NCBI GenBank assembly: GCA_016718265.1
Contig: JADKDZ010000002.1
Span: 372,001-436,000 of the forward strand
Origin: Uliginosibacterium sp.
Lineage (GTDB): Bacteria > Pseudomonadota > Gammaproteobacteria > Burkholderiales > Rhodocyclaceae
Direction: 5' to 3'
Length of the DNA stretch: 64,000 nt
Shown here: one piece after another, positions 46,550-54,617 of the stretch
Layout: the number at the start of each line of letters is the position of its first letter
How positions within the stretch are numbered: the stretch's first letter is position 1
Notes under the pieces: model-generated
The model's input: the letters and a program-made list of their open reading frames with translations, nothing else
Databases searched by the model: none
Told to the model about the DNA's origin: nothing
Translations under genes and position numbers: made by a program

Positions 46550-47035
46550 TCACCGCAGGGGAATTCTCTGCGTCGCCGGCACGGGCACTGCGGTGATACT
46601 GTTCTTCGGGCTGCCATCGATCAGGCGGTCGGAATACACCAGATACACCAGCGCGTTGTTGCGCGCATCGACCATGCGCACCACGCGCACATGCTTGAAG
46701 AGCAAGGATGCCTTTTCGCTGAACACTTCTTCTTGCTGCGGCAGATTGCCCTTGAAGCTGATCTCGCCCACCTGACGGCAGGCCACAGAGGAATCGGCCT
46801 TGTCCTCCGCCAGCCCCAGTGCGCCTTTGATGCCACCGGTCTTGGCGCGGGACAGATAGCAGGCCACGCCGCCAACGCGCGGATCATCAAAGACCTCGAC
46901 CACGATCTTGTGATCCGGCCCCAGCAGCTTGAAAGCCGTATCGACTTCGCCGATTTTCTCTGCCCAGGCCTTGCCTGAAACCAGGGCAAAGAAGAGCAGG
47001 AAGAGGGAGAAGGGCTTGCGAAAGATCGGGCTCAT
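46550..47035 (-). CDS. creA: CreA family periplasmic protein
   Basis: A 161-residue protein with a signal peptide (first 25 residues, cleavage after KAWA). VACYLSRAKTGGIKGALGLAEDKADSSVACRQVG with two cysteines, and a conserved VYLVYSDRLIDGSPKNS C-terminus, match CreA. Function in the family is unknown; the catabolite link of the name is historical. Confidence 0.9.
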   Translation of the reverse strand: MSPIFRKPFSLFLLFFALVSGKAWAEKIGEVDTAFKLLGPDHKIVVEVFDDPRVGGVACYLSRAKTGGIKGALGLAEDKADSSVACRQVGEISFKGNLPQQEEVFSEKASLLFKHVRVVRMVDARNNALVYLVYSDRLIDGSPKNSITAVPVPATQRIPLR

Positions 47036-47058
47036 GTGTGTTCCTTGCTTCAGGGGTG

Positions 47059-47102
47059 GCTGGAGAGCCTTATCTGACGCGGCTCTCCGGGCATGTTTTT
47101 TT
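47059..47102. repeat. Dispersed hairpin element, copy 3
   Basis: GGAGAGCC (47062-47069) pairs with GGCTCTCC (47081-47088), CTTAT in the loop, then GGGCATGTTTTTTT. It lies just beyond the stop of the minus-strand GNAT gene, like copies 1 and 2 relative to terC and the MFS gene. Confidence 0.75.
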
Positions 47103-47118
47103 GGTGCGTGCGCTTGTC

Positions 47119-47625
47119 TTAGCCAAGGCTGCGTTCGAGCTGGATCACTTCAAGGGTTTCTTCGCCGCGCGGCCGCAGGTAGCGTCCGGCTTCCTTGAAA
47201 CGGTAGCGCAGGTGCATGGCCAGCACCGCGGTGTTGAAGGCAAAGACTTCGCCGCAGAGCGTGCGGCAGGCTAACTCGCCGTGAGCATAGTCGATGGCGG
47301 CTTGCTCCATGTTGGCCCAAGCGCGCAGGCGTTCGCTGCCGTCGGCGAAGGCTTCCGGGTTGAAGTAGAAGCCCCACAGCCAGCAGGCTTCGCGCTCGGC
47401 GATGCGCGCATAGGTGACCACGCCACAGGGCTCGCCGGCATGCTCGATCACCAGCAGACGGTAGTCCGGGTTGGCACGCTGGCGGGCCCACCAGGCGGCA
47501 TGTTCGCTGGCGCTGATTACTTGGTCGCTAAACATCACGCGGCGGACTTCCGGGTGATTGCGCCAGGCGAGGATGTGGTCGGCATCCTCGTCGATGGCGG
47601 GGCGGAGCACGGTTGCCGCTTTCAT
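47119..47625 (-). CDS. GNAT family N-acetyltransferase (PseH-like)
   Basis: A 168-residue acetyl-CoA-dependent acetyltransferase. The N-terminus TVLRPAIDEDADHILAWRNHPEVRRVMF and centre LLVIEHAGEPCGVVTYARI follow the GNAT pattern of PseH/RimJ-like proteins, which acetylate amino sugars or ribosomal proteins. Its ATG overlaps the LuxC stop by four bases, so it is probably the last gene of the LuxE-LuxC-GNAT operon. Confidence 0.82.
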   Translation of the reverse strand: MKAATVLRPAIDEDADHILAWRNHPEVRRVMFSDQVISASEHAAWWARQRANPDYRLLVIEHAGEPCGVVTYARIAEREACWLWGFYFNPEAFADGSERLRAWANMEQAAIDYAHGELACRTLCGEVFAFNTAVLAMHLRYRFKEAGRYLRPRGEETLEVIQLERSLG

Positions 47626-48845
47626 TCGATCACCACCTGGCGCGAAAACGCGAGCAGCAGGTCGTGGCCGTCCCAGCGGTCGGCGAAGCGCAGGGCCTGG
47701 CCAAGCGGCACGATGCGGTCGATGGCGCGATCTGGCAGGCGGCCGACCCAGGCTGCAAGCGCTTCGCGGGCGAAGCCCCAGTAGGCGATGGTCTGGTCTT
47801 CGGCGACGAACAGCCCGGCGCTGTCATCAAGGCGGTCGCGCTGGATTTCGTAGAGCAGACCATAGCCGCAGTGGTGCGCGCGCAGCGCGGGGCTGAAGCT
47901 GTCGGTCATCAGGCGTAACGGCCAGTCGCTGAGCGCACTGGCGAGCGTGAGCTCGGCTTCAGTGGCGGCCTGATGGGCGGTGACGAGCCGGGCGGCGAGC
48001 TGGGCGGCTTCGTCTTGCGCGCCACGGCGTGCCAGCTCGGCATCCAGTGCAGGCCAGAAGCGTGCGCGTGCGGCCTCGACCCGCTCGGTGCTGCCGATCC
48101 ACAGCACGGCACGTGGTGAGGAGCAGGCCTGCTGGCCAAACCAGAAGGTGTCATTGTGAAATGCGCTGGCCGCTTGCTTGAGTGCGTCTTCACCGGCTTC
48201 GCAGACGGTTTGCGCATCCAGTAGCGCCCAGGCGCTGCGATTCGGGAAAACGAGTTCGGTGGCAAGCGGCGGCAGCGGCAGGCTGCGCACGTGTCGCACC
48301 GTCGTGTCGCCCCCCCAGACCACCCGCAGATGGCAGCGTGCCGAGAGATCGGTGGTGATGCCATCGTCACGCGCGTAGGCGAGCACGGCGTTGGCAGCTG
48401 CGATGTCGGCGTGCTCCGGGCGCGCCATCACTTCGCCAAGCAGGGCGAGCAGGGCGGTCCGGTTGGGATTTTCGCGCTTTGAGATGCGCACGATATTGCG
48501 GTTGCCACAGAGCAGCGACAGGAACCAGGAATACACGAACACCGCGTCGACGTTGGCCGGCGCGATGTGGAAGGCCACGCCGCGCGGGCGTAGCAAGCCA
48601 TGCTCGGCGAGTTGCCGGTAGCGCTGCTGCAGGATTTCGATCGCGGCGGGGCGAAACCAGTAGGCGAGGGCGACGAGTTCCGGCGCGCTGCGCAAACCCG
48701 TATCACGCAGGATGCGCTCGGCAAACGCGGCGAGAAAAGCCAGCGTGCGTGCGTCAAAGGGCTGCAGGCGGGCGGCCTGCAAGCGGTCGAGCTGTGCGGT
48801 GACAGCATCGGGCTTGCTGGAGGCGTGGGGCAGGATCAGTTCCAT
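47622..48845 (-). CDS. LuxC-type acyl-CoA/acyl-ACP reductase
   Basis: A 407-residue protein of the LuxC fatty-acid reductase family, which makes a fatty aldehyde from an activated acyl group. Signatures are AFHIAPANVDAVFVYSWFLSLLCGNRNIVRIS (key residues A, N, V, W, G, N), FHNDTFWFGQQACSSPR with the catalytic cysteine, and IQRDRLDDSAGLFVAEDQTI. Start 48845 (MELILPHASS); a longer frame is rejected. The partner LuxE gene is upstream on the same strand. Confidence 0.87.
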   Translation of the reverse strand: MELILPHASSKPDAVTAQLDRLQAARLQPFDARTLAFLAAFAERILRDTGLRSAPELVALAYWFRPAAIEILQQRYRQLAEHGLLRPRGVAFHIAPANVDAVFVYSWFLSLLCGNRNIVRISKRENPNRTALLALLGEVMARPEHADIAAANAVLAYARDDGITTDLSARCHLRVVWGGDTTVRHVRSLPLPPLATELVFPNRSAWALLDAQTVCEAGEDALKQAASAFHNDTFWFGQQACSSPRAVLWIGSTERVEAARARFWPALDAELARRGAQDEAAQLAARLVTAHQAATEAELTLASALSDWPLRLMTDSFSPALRAHHCGYGLLYEIQRDRLDDSAGLFVAEDQTIAYWGFAREALAAWVGRLPDRAIDRIVPLGQALRFADRWDGHDLLLAFSRQVVIE

Positions 48846-48855
48846 GGTCTCGTTC

Positions 48856-49926
48856 TCAAGCCACGCGGGTATCGCTGCAGCCGCGCAGCTCGGCGCGCGG
48901 CAAGCGACCCTCGACGCACAGGCTGCGCCCCAGGCGGCCACAGGGGCAATCGTCTTCGCCGAGAATGGCGCCGACATCTTCGGTGAGCAGACTGTGGCCG
49001 GGGTAGCTGGCGGGCAGTTCGCTGAGCACCTGGATCACGCCGGATTCGCCCAGCGGCAAGGGGCGCAGCGTGAGCGGATTGCGGACGATGGCTTCGGCAT
49101 ACGCCGGAACATGCAGGCGGCCGTGCTCGCATTCCATGAAGATCGAGCCGACCTGCTCGGCCATGCCGTAGTAATCATGCACGGCGTGGATACCAAGCAG
49201 CTCGCCGATGCGTGCCTTGAATTGCGCCTTGCTGATCTGGCGCTCGGCCAGCCGCTTCCAGCCACCGCCGTGGATCAGACGGCTGCCGGGCGCAAACTTC
49301 AGCGTGCGGCCTGCCTGTGTCAGTGCGTCGAGCAGATGCTGCCAGACCACAGCGGTAAAACCGAACAGCAGCACCGGCTGCCCGGCATGGCGGGCCAGAA
49401 AGTCTTCAATCAGCGTGAGGTCCAGCGACATGTCCGGACGCAGCGCATAGGCATGCTGGCGGCCAAAGGTTGAGAACCCCAGTACGGCCGCCGCGCGTGC
49501 GCCCAGCGCGTTACGGTTGGAGAGCAAATCATTCTGGTCGATGACCAGCATCGGCAGCCGTTCGCGGCCGATGAAATCCATCACGATGCTCGCCAATGCG
49601 CGGCTTTGCGCCGTGGCCGTTGCGCGATCAAGCAAGACTGTGGAGGGCGTGCTGCCTGTAGTGCCGGACGAGCGCAGCTCACGCACGATATCGTCGGCCG
49701 CCACGCTGGCCAGGCGCATGCGTTTGAAGAGGCCGACCGGCAGCCAGGGAAGAGCCTCCAGAGTCGCCGCGCGACGCCAAGCGGGGTGCAGCGCCTTCAG
49801 CATGCGGGCATAGGGCGCGCAAGCCGCCGCATGGTGCGCGGTCAGGGCGTGCAGGCGCTGGTGAAGCTGCAGCGCTTTATCGGGCTGGCTGCAGGCAAAA
49901 GGCAGGGTTTCCTGTGCGGCGTGCAT
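48856..49926 (-). CDS. LuxE-type acyl-protein synthetase
   Basis: An ANL/LuxE-PaaK family acyl-activating enzyme of about 356 residues that adenylates a fatty acid and transfers it to the LuxC reductase. RELRSSGTTGSTPSTVLLD is the AMP-binding loop, HAVHDYYGMAEQVGSIFMEC the downstream adenylate site, and CPCGRLGRSLCVEGR the C-terminal zinc-like knuckle. The start at 49926 has TTGAGGCAAGC before it; ATGs at 49980 or 49992 are possible. A TATACT-like -10 is at 50043-50048 on this strand. Confidence 0.85.
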   Translation of the reverse strand: MHAAQETLPFACSQPDKALQLHQRLHALTAHHAAACAPYARMLKALHPAWRRAATLEALPWLPVGLFKRMRLASVAADDIVRELRSSGTTGSTPSTVLLDRATATAQSRALASIVMDFIGRERLPMLVIDQNDLLSNRNALGARAAAVLGFSTFGRQHAYALRPDMSLDLTLIEDFLARHAGQPVLLFGFTAVVWQHLLDALTQAGRTLKFAPGSRLIHGGGWKRLAERQISKAQFKARIGELLGIHAVHDYYGMAEQVGSIFMECEHGRLHVPAYAEAIVRNPLTLRPLPLGESGVIQVLSELPASYPGHSLLTEDVGAILGEDDCPCGRLGRSLCVEGRLPRAELRGCSDTRVA

Positions 49927-50273
49927 GCTTGCCTCAAGCCCTTGCGGCATCGTGTTTGCCGGCAAGCGGGCTCGCTGCATTTCTGGCGACACAGCTGTTC
50001 TGATTCATCTGCGGTACTTTCGGCCCCGGTATGCGTAGCCGCAGTATAACCACGCACGACGGGCGCGGGCGTATCTGCCGGGCCTCGGCAGCGCTGGGCA
50101 CAGTCTTCGCAATGTGCCAGCGCTGGGGCCGTTGTCAGAAGTGCTCGCGGGGTGATGTCCTCCTTTTCTGGTGGGGCTGCGGGTCGCAGTCCCGGGTATC
50201 AAAACGTGAAGCTGAGCTGGCACAGCATCCTGGCCGTGAGTTGTCGGTCACGCTGCACCGTGCCGCGGCAGCC
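49927..50273. other. Intergenic region between luxE and the bactofilin gene
   Basis: No gene could be supported here. It holds a TATACT-like -10 (50043-50048, minus strand) that could serve luxE, but no good -35. Confidence 0.4.
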
Positions 50274-50927
50274 TTACGCAACCGAGCTGATCAGGGCTTT
50301 GATGTTGCTGGCTCGCTCCACCTCCTTTCCTGCTGCGCTATGCTCAGCGCTGCGCAATTCGCCGAGCGCTTGGATATCTCCGCTGATTTGTCCACCAGCT
50401 TCGATAAGAATGCTGCCGTAGCGGATGCAGCCTTTCACGCGTCCGCTGGCATGAATGATGAGTTGCTGGCGCGCCGTCAGCTCGCCTTCAAAATGACCAT
50501 GGATTTCGGCGATATCGATGCCGACCTTGCCGGCGAACGACCCACGTTCCGTGATGCGGATCACGCGGCTATCCATCGTGGCTTCGACGCGACCCTCAAC
50601 GATCAGGGTGTCGCAGTCGAGGATTTCTGCGCCTTTGAGCTTGACTTCGGGCCCAACAACAAGGCGGCTCGGGGATTCACTGGCAAGGTCTGGGACTGTC
50701 GGGATAGGGGGCATGGCTGTCTCTGTGGTTTCTTTTTTGGGAGCGTCTGAAAGCAACTGCGCGACTTGCGCGGCGGTGGGTGCAGCCGCCTGTGTGCGTG
50801 AATCCGGTGCGCGCGGATCCGGCCGCGGCGAGAGCGGGGGATAGGCGCCCGGCGTATGGGTTACGCGGGGTTGGCGTTCGGGAGTGGGTTCGGGGGCACT
50901 CGTTGGCTTTTGCTTGCTGTTGAACAT
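50274..50927 (-). CDS. Bactofilin family cytoskeletal protein
   Basis: A 217-residue protein. The first 90 residues are proline-rich and probably disordered; residues about 95-195 form the bactofilin beta-helix with repeated short strands around VVGPEVKLKGAEILDCDTLIVEG and GSFAGKVGIDIAEIHGHFEG. Bactofilins polymerise without nucleotide and help shape the envelope. Start 50927 (MFNSKQKPTSAPEP) has AGGAGGA before it; the longer frame is rejected. Confidence 0.9.
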   Translation of the reverse strand: MFNSKQKPTSAPEPTPERQPRVTHTPGAYPPLSPRPDPRAPDSRTQAAAPTAAQVAQLLSDAPKKETTETAMPPIPTVPDLASESPSRLVVGPEVKLKGAEILDCDTLIVEGRVEATMDSRVIRITERGSFAGKVGIDIAEIHGHFEGELTARQQLIIHASGRVKGCIRYGSILIEAGGQISGDIQALGELRSAEHSAAGKEVERASNIKALISSVA

Positions 50928-51199
50928 TGTTCCTCCTGTGGCTTGAGGCAGCCCGCGCATGCGGCTCGCCATGCAGGGTGTATCGCACAGGACGTGCCAG
51001 AACGAGAAAAACAAATGGATTCAGCGGCTTGCGGGTAATTTTCCGGAAAGCGCCAGGCCCGGATCTGTCGCCTGGGGGAGACAGGGTTTTTCACGGAATC
51101 GTCGGAAACAGCGTGGCGACGCGGCGCAAGGCTGTCGCTCATCGGCGACAGCGCTTTGACCGAGGGCACGGCCACGGGGCGCATGTTGCGCCGAGCGGC

Positions 51200-51230
51200 T
51201 TGACCATGGAGTCGCCTCCACGGTTTAGCC
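51200..51230 (+). promoter_or_regulatory. MerR-type metal-responsive promoter/operator
   Basis: TTGACC (51200-51205) and TTAGCC (51225-51230) are separated by 19 bp, the long spacer typical of MerR-controlled promoters. The spacer holds the dyad ACCATGGAG-TCGC-CTCCACGGT, closely resembling the E. coli ZntR/zntA operator (ACTCTGGAG-TCGA-CTCCAGAGT). It is 33 bp before the MerF-like gene. Confidence 0.75.
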
Positions 51231-51262
51231 TTGCCGCACCCTCGTGTGAAAAGGAATTTGCT

Positions 51263-51544
51263 ATGTCTGACAAACGTTCCCCAGCCAAAACCAAAGCCGC
51301 GCGTCTGGCTCTGCTGTTGGGGCTAGGCTGCGTGGCCTGCTGTGCCCTGCCGCTGATCGGGGCGGCCACCGGCATTGCGGCCCTGGCGGGAATCGCGGCC
51401 TATCTCGAAGGAATCCTCATGGCCGTGCTGATCGGCGCGGCACTGGTCGCGCTGCGCCTGTGGGTCAGGCGCCGCTCTGCGCCCGCGTGCAACCTGGACG
51501 GCCCCTGCGCGCCACCCCGGCGGCCAACAGGCAACCAACCCTGA
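51263..51544 (+). CDS. MerF/MerT-like small membrane protein
   Basis: A 93-residue protein with two hydrophobic segments (about 14-45 and 50-68). The first contains a cysteine pair C23xxCC (LGCVACCALPLIGAA), reminiscent of vicinal cysteines in MerF/MerT metal importers, and two more cysteines end the protein (C76, C82). Start 51263 has AAAGGAA before it. The MerR-type operator upstream suggests metal response; metal identity is inference. Confidence 0.65.
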   Translation: MSDKRSPAKTKAARLALLLGLGCVACCALPLIGAATGIAALAGIAAYLEGILMAVLIGAALVALRLWVRRRSAPACNLDGPCAPPRRPTGNQP

Positions 51545-51952
51545 TCAGCAGCAGCGACTGCCCGTCGAAGCCGGGAAGCAGCCGGGCAAACCATCCTGAT
51601 CTTCGCAGCGCGTATCGCAGGACTGTGCCACCGATTGCAGCAGGGCTTTGACAGCCAGCAGCGCACTTACCTGCTCGTCGATGCGCGTGATCTTCTCCGC
51701 CAATGTCGCGGGCAGTTCTGCGCAGGGATGCTGTCCGGCGTCGCGCACCAGCAGCGCATGAATCTCGGCCAGACTGAAGCCGATGGCCTGCAGGGCCTTG
51801 ATTTGGGCCAGCCGCGTCAGGCTTGCCGGCCCAAATCGCTTGTAGCGGTTCCACGGGTTCTGCGACGCCGCACGCAGCAAGCCCAGCTTCTCGTAGTAGC
51901 GGATCGTGTCTTTCGACACCGCCGCGCGCGCGCTCAGTTCGCCGATTTGCAT
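51545..51952 (-). CDS. MerR family regulator, CadR/PbrR-like
   Basis: A 135-residue regulator. The helix-turn-helix (QIGELSARAAVSKDTIRYYEKLGLL) and dimerisation helix match the family. Cysteines at 77 and 112 fall at positions known from CadR/PbrR, with further cysteines at 116, 125, 134 and 135. The start at 51952 has GGAG seven bases upstream. It is transcribed towards the MerF-like gene (convergent, adjacent stops), not divergently as is usual. Confidence 0.85.
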   Translation of the reverse strand: MQIGELSARAAVSKDTIRYYEKLGLLRAASQNPWNRYKRFGPASLTRLAQIKALQAIGFSLAEIHALLVRDAGQHPCAELPATLAEKITRIDEQVSALLAVKALLQSVAQSCDTRCEDQDGLPGCFPASTGSRCC

Positions 51953-52166
51953 GGGCGGCTCCATCGAAAGGGGTTAAAACAGGCCAGGACAGCTGGGGCG
52001 TATTCTGCCTTGCCGCGTGAGTGCCGACGCGCATTTGCAGCTTGGAATCAAGCTCTCAACGATATGCCCGGTAAGCCGCATGGGAAGGACTTCAGCGGAC
52101 AGGCATGCTGGAAACAGCCATCCGGATTGCCTTGCGAGACCGAATGGCCTCAAAGGCTTGCTGGGA

Positions 52167-52185
52167 GCGGCTCTCCAGGCAGGCC
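52167..52185. repeat. Half copy of the dispersed hairpin element
   Basis: AGCGGCTCTCCAGGCAGG is identical over 18 bases to the right arm and tail of copy 1 (33015-33032), but the left arm is degenerate. It also lies just beyond the stop of a minus-strand gene (the secreted protein ending at 52195). Confidence 0.5.
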
Positions 52186-52194
52186 GCATCACGC

Positions 52195-52713
52195 TTATTC
52201 GCCTCGCGGGGCGGCCGGCTGATCGCCAATAGCTTCGCGTGCGGCTGTAAATGCGCGCCGGAACACGGCCAGGGCGCGCTGGGTCTCGTCGTGACGCGCC
52301 TGTTCTGGCCAGTTGAAGGTGTGAAAGCGGATCAACTCGTTCGGGCGGAAGTCGACGGCGCCTGTGAGCGGCTCGCCGTCGACGCCAACCACCAGTGTGT
52401 TGAAGTCACCTCGGGCCGGATCGCAGTTGATGTTCCACTGGGCTTGCCCCTGAGGCCCGGGGTCGGGGTCGAGATAGAACCGGTAGGGCGGCAGCATCCA
52501 GCAGGGGTTGTGATTGAACTTGTTGCCGTAGGTGCAACGCTCGCCCAGGGCGAGGATGTGACGCTTGACGCGGTCCAGATTCACCTTGTTCAGCAGTGGA
52601 TCCTTGGCAGGAAGAGTGATGACCCTCATAGGCGGCAGCTCCCAGGCAGTTGCGGATGGCGCGGCACCCGACAGGATCAGGGCGGCACACGCGCTGAGGA
52701 TCAAGGTCTTCAC
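52195..52713 (-). CDS. Predicted secreted protein
   Basis: A 172-residue protein with a signal peptide (KTLILSACAALILSGAAPSATA) and a mature domain with two cysteines (RCTYGNKFNHNPCWMLPPYRF) and an aromatic core. I do not recognise a family. It starts at a GTG overlapping the glrR stop by four bases, so it is the last gene of the glrK-qseG-glrR operon and may be part of the envelope stress response. Confidence 0.72.
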   Translation of the reverse strand: MKTLILSACAALILSGAAPSATAWELPPMRVITLPAKDPLLNKVNLDRVKRHILALGERCTYGNKFNHNPCWMLPPYRFYLDPDPGPQGQAQWNINCDPARGDFNTLVVGVDGEPLTGAVDFRPNELIRFHTFNWPEQARHDETQRALAVFRRAFTAAREAIGDQPAAPRGE

Positions 52714-54069
52714 GCGTCGGCACTCGCTTTGAAGGCGCCCGGCTCAAGCTGGTGGCGGCCGAGCAGGCGGTAGAACTCGGTGCGGTTGCGCTTGGCGATG
52801 CGTGCTGCCTTGGCTGACGTTGCCATCGGTGAGGCGCAGCAGGCGGACGAGGTATTCTCGCTCGAAGCGGTGGCGAGCTTCTTCGAAGGATTCGATGGCG
52901 GCGCCGTCGCCCTGCAGGGCGCGTTGCACGAGTGCGGTCGGGATGACCGGGGTGGTGGTGAGCGCGACGGTTTGCTCGACGACGTTGAGCAGCTGTCGCA
53001 CATTCCCCGGCCAAGGCGCAGTGACGAGCAGCGCCATAGCCTCGGGCGCGAAGGCGTTGACCTCGCGCTTGTAGCGCGCGGCAAGGCGCTGCAGGAAGTG
53101 CTGGGCGAGCAGGGGAATGTCTTCCCTGCGCTCGGCCAGCGCCGGGATCGCGAGGCTGACCACGTTGAGCCGGTAGTAGAGGTCGTCGCGGAAGCGCCCT
53201 TCGCTGCGGGCGGCATCCAGATCGCGATGGGTGGCGGAGATTATGCGGACATCGATCGGTACGCTACGGGTGGCGCCGACCGGACGCACTTCGCGTTCTT
53301 CGAGCACGCGCAGCAGTTTGACCTGCAGGGGCGTGGGCATGTCGCCGATTTCGTCGAGGAACAGGGTGCCGCCTTTGGCCGCCTGAAACAGACCGTCGTG
53401 GTCGCGGTGGGCGCCGGTGAAGGCGCCTTTGACGTGGCCGAAGAGCTCGGATTCGAGCAGCTGCTCCGGGATCGCGCCGCAGTTGATGCCGATGAAGGGC
53501 TTGGCGGCGCGCGGGCTGGCCTTGTGGATGGCACGCGCGAGCAGTTCCTTGCCGGCGCCGCTGGGGCCGGTGACGAACACGCTGACTTCGCTATCGGCGA
53601 CGAGCCGGGCCTGCTGCAGAAAGTCTTCCATCACCGGGCTGCGGGTGAGAATCTCGGCGCGCCAGGCGGCATTGGCGCGCTCGCTCCCCTGGCCACCCGA
53701 GATGCCGATGGCGCGGCGGATCTGCTCGATGAGATCGGCCGCATCGTAGGGCTTGGTGAGGTAGCCAGAGACGCCGCGCCGGGTGGCTTCGATAGCTTCG
53801 GGGATATTGCCGTGGGCGGTGAGCAGGATCACGGGCAGGGAGAGGTGCTGCTGGCGGATGGCGTCAAACAGCGTCAAACCGTCCATGCCGGGCATGCGCA
53901 GGTCGGTCACAACAATATCGGGCCGTGTGGAGGCGAGGGCGGCGAGCGCGGTTTCCCCGCTTTCGGCGCAGCGCGTGTCAAAGCCGCTGGCCTTGAGGCG
54001 GATGGAGAGCAGGCGGAGCAGGTCGGGGTCGTCATCGACGAGCAGGACGCGGGGCTGATCAGAGGTCAT
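52710..54069 (-). CDS. glrR: Sigma54-dependent response regulator GlrR, C-terminal frameshift
   Basis: A response regulator with receiver domain (phospho-acceptor D56 in IVVTDLRMP), AAA+ ATPase (Walker A GPSGAGKE; sigma54-contact GAFTGAH) and a Fis-type helix-turn-helix. The last is in another frame: the main frame reaches LTDGNVSQG and runs out at 52744, while AARIAKRNRTEFYRLLGRHQ follows in the frame ending at 52710. An extra G in CCAAGGCAGC (about 52808-52812) explains it. If real, DNA binding would be lost. Overlaps qseG and the secreted protein by four bases. Confidence 0.88.
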
Positions 54070-54617
54070 TTGGTCGGGGGGCGTTCGAGAATTTTGACTT
54101 CAATATCGCGGATGGCGTCGAGTTTCTGACGCATTTGCTCGTTGCCTTGCTGGAGCGCTTCGGCGCGCTTTTGTTCCTCGCGGAGCTTGAGCTGGCTGGC
54201 GGCAAGGGCTTCATCCAGGCGGCGGTTGTCTTGCAGCAGGGGCAGGAAGAGCAGGGCGAGCGGATGGTTGCGCCCGCGCCCGTTGGCTTCTCCCGGTGGC
54301 AAGTCGAGCAAGCTCAGCGCACGGCTCCGGTCACCCAGCGGTGGCGGAGCCAGGGCATGAAACAGGGCGAGCCGCAGTCGGTTGTCCTCATTGCGACGGG
54401 TGTTGAAGGCTTTTTGCACGGTTTCGGCTTCATTGCTGAGCTCGGCTGGGCTCATGCCGCGCAATTTTGCGGCATAGCGTGCCGCCTCGGCCTCAGCCGT
54501 GGCGGCGCCTTGCCAGATCGTGCGCGGGCTTCGGTGGGCATCGGCGGCCGCACAGCCGGCCGTAAGGGGGAGCAAAGCCAGGCTGAGAACGAGCGGGATG
54601 ATGAGGGTTTTGCTCAT
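54066..54617 (-). CDS. qseG: QseG/YfhG-like outer membrane lipoprotein
   Basis: A 183-residue lipoprotein. Lipobox ends at C22 (LTAGC). The body is helical, and the C-terminal third (DEALAASQLKLREEQKRAEAL) is coiled coil. Position between glrK and glrR is as in E. coli (glrK-qseG-glrR), where QseG affects kinase activity. Overlaps both neighbours by four bases. Similarity to E. coli QseG rests mainly on context and architecture. Confidence 0.75.
   Translation of the reverse strand: MSKTLIIPLVLSLALLPLTAGCAAADAHRSPRTIWQGAATAEAEAARYAAKLRGMSPAELSNEAETVQKAFNTRRNEDNRLRLALFHALAPPPLGDRSRALSLLDLPPGEANGRGRNHPLALLFLPLLQDNRRLDEALAASQLKLREEQKRAEALQQGNEQMRQKLDAIRDIEVKILERPPTK

Noticed and set aside
50005..50223. 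72-residue minus-strand frame between luxE and bactofilin
   Set aside because: No ribosome-binding site, no recognisable domain, and Arg/Pro-rich noise-like composition.
52780..54129. Long plus-strand open frame opposite glrR
   Set aside because: Antisense to a protein with intact catalytic motifs; no domain of its own.
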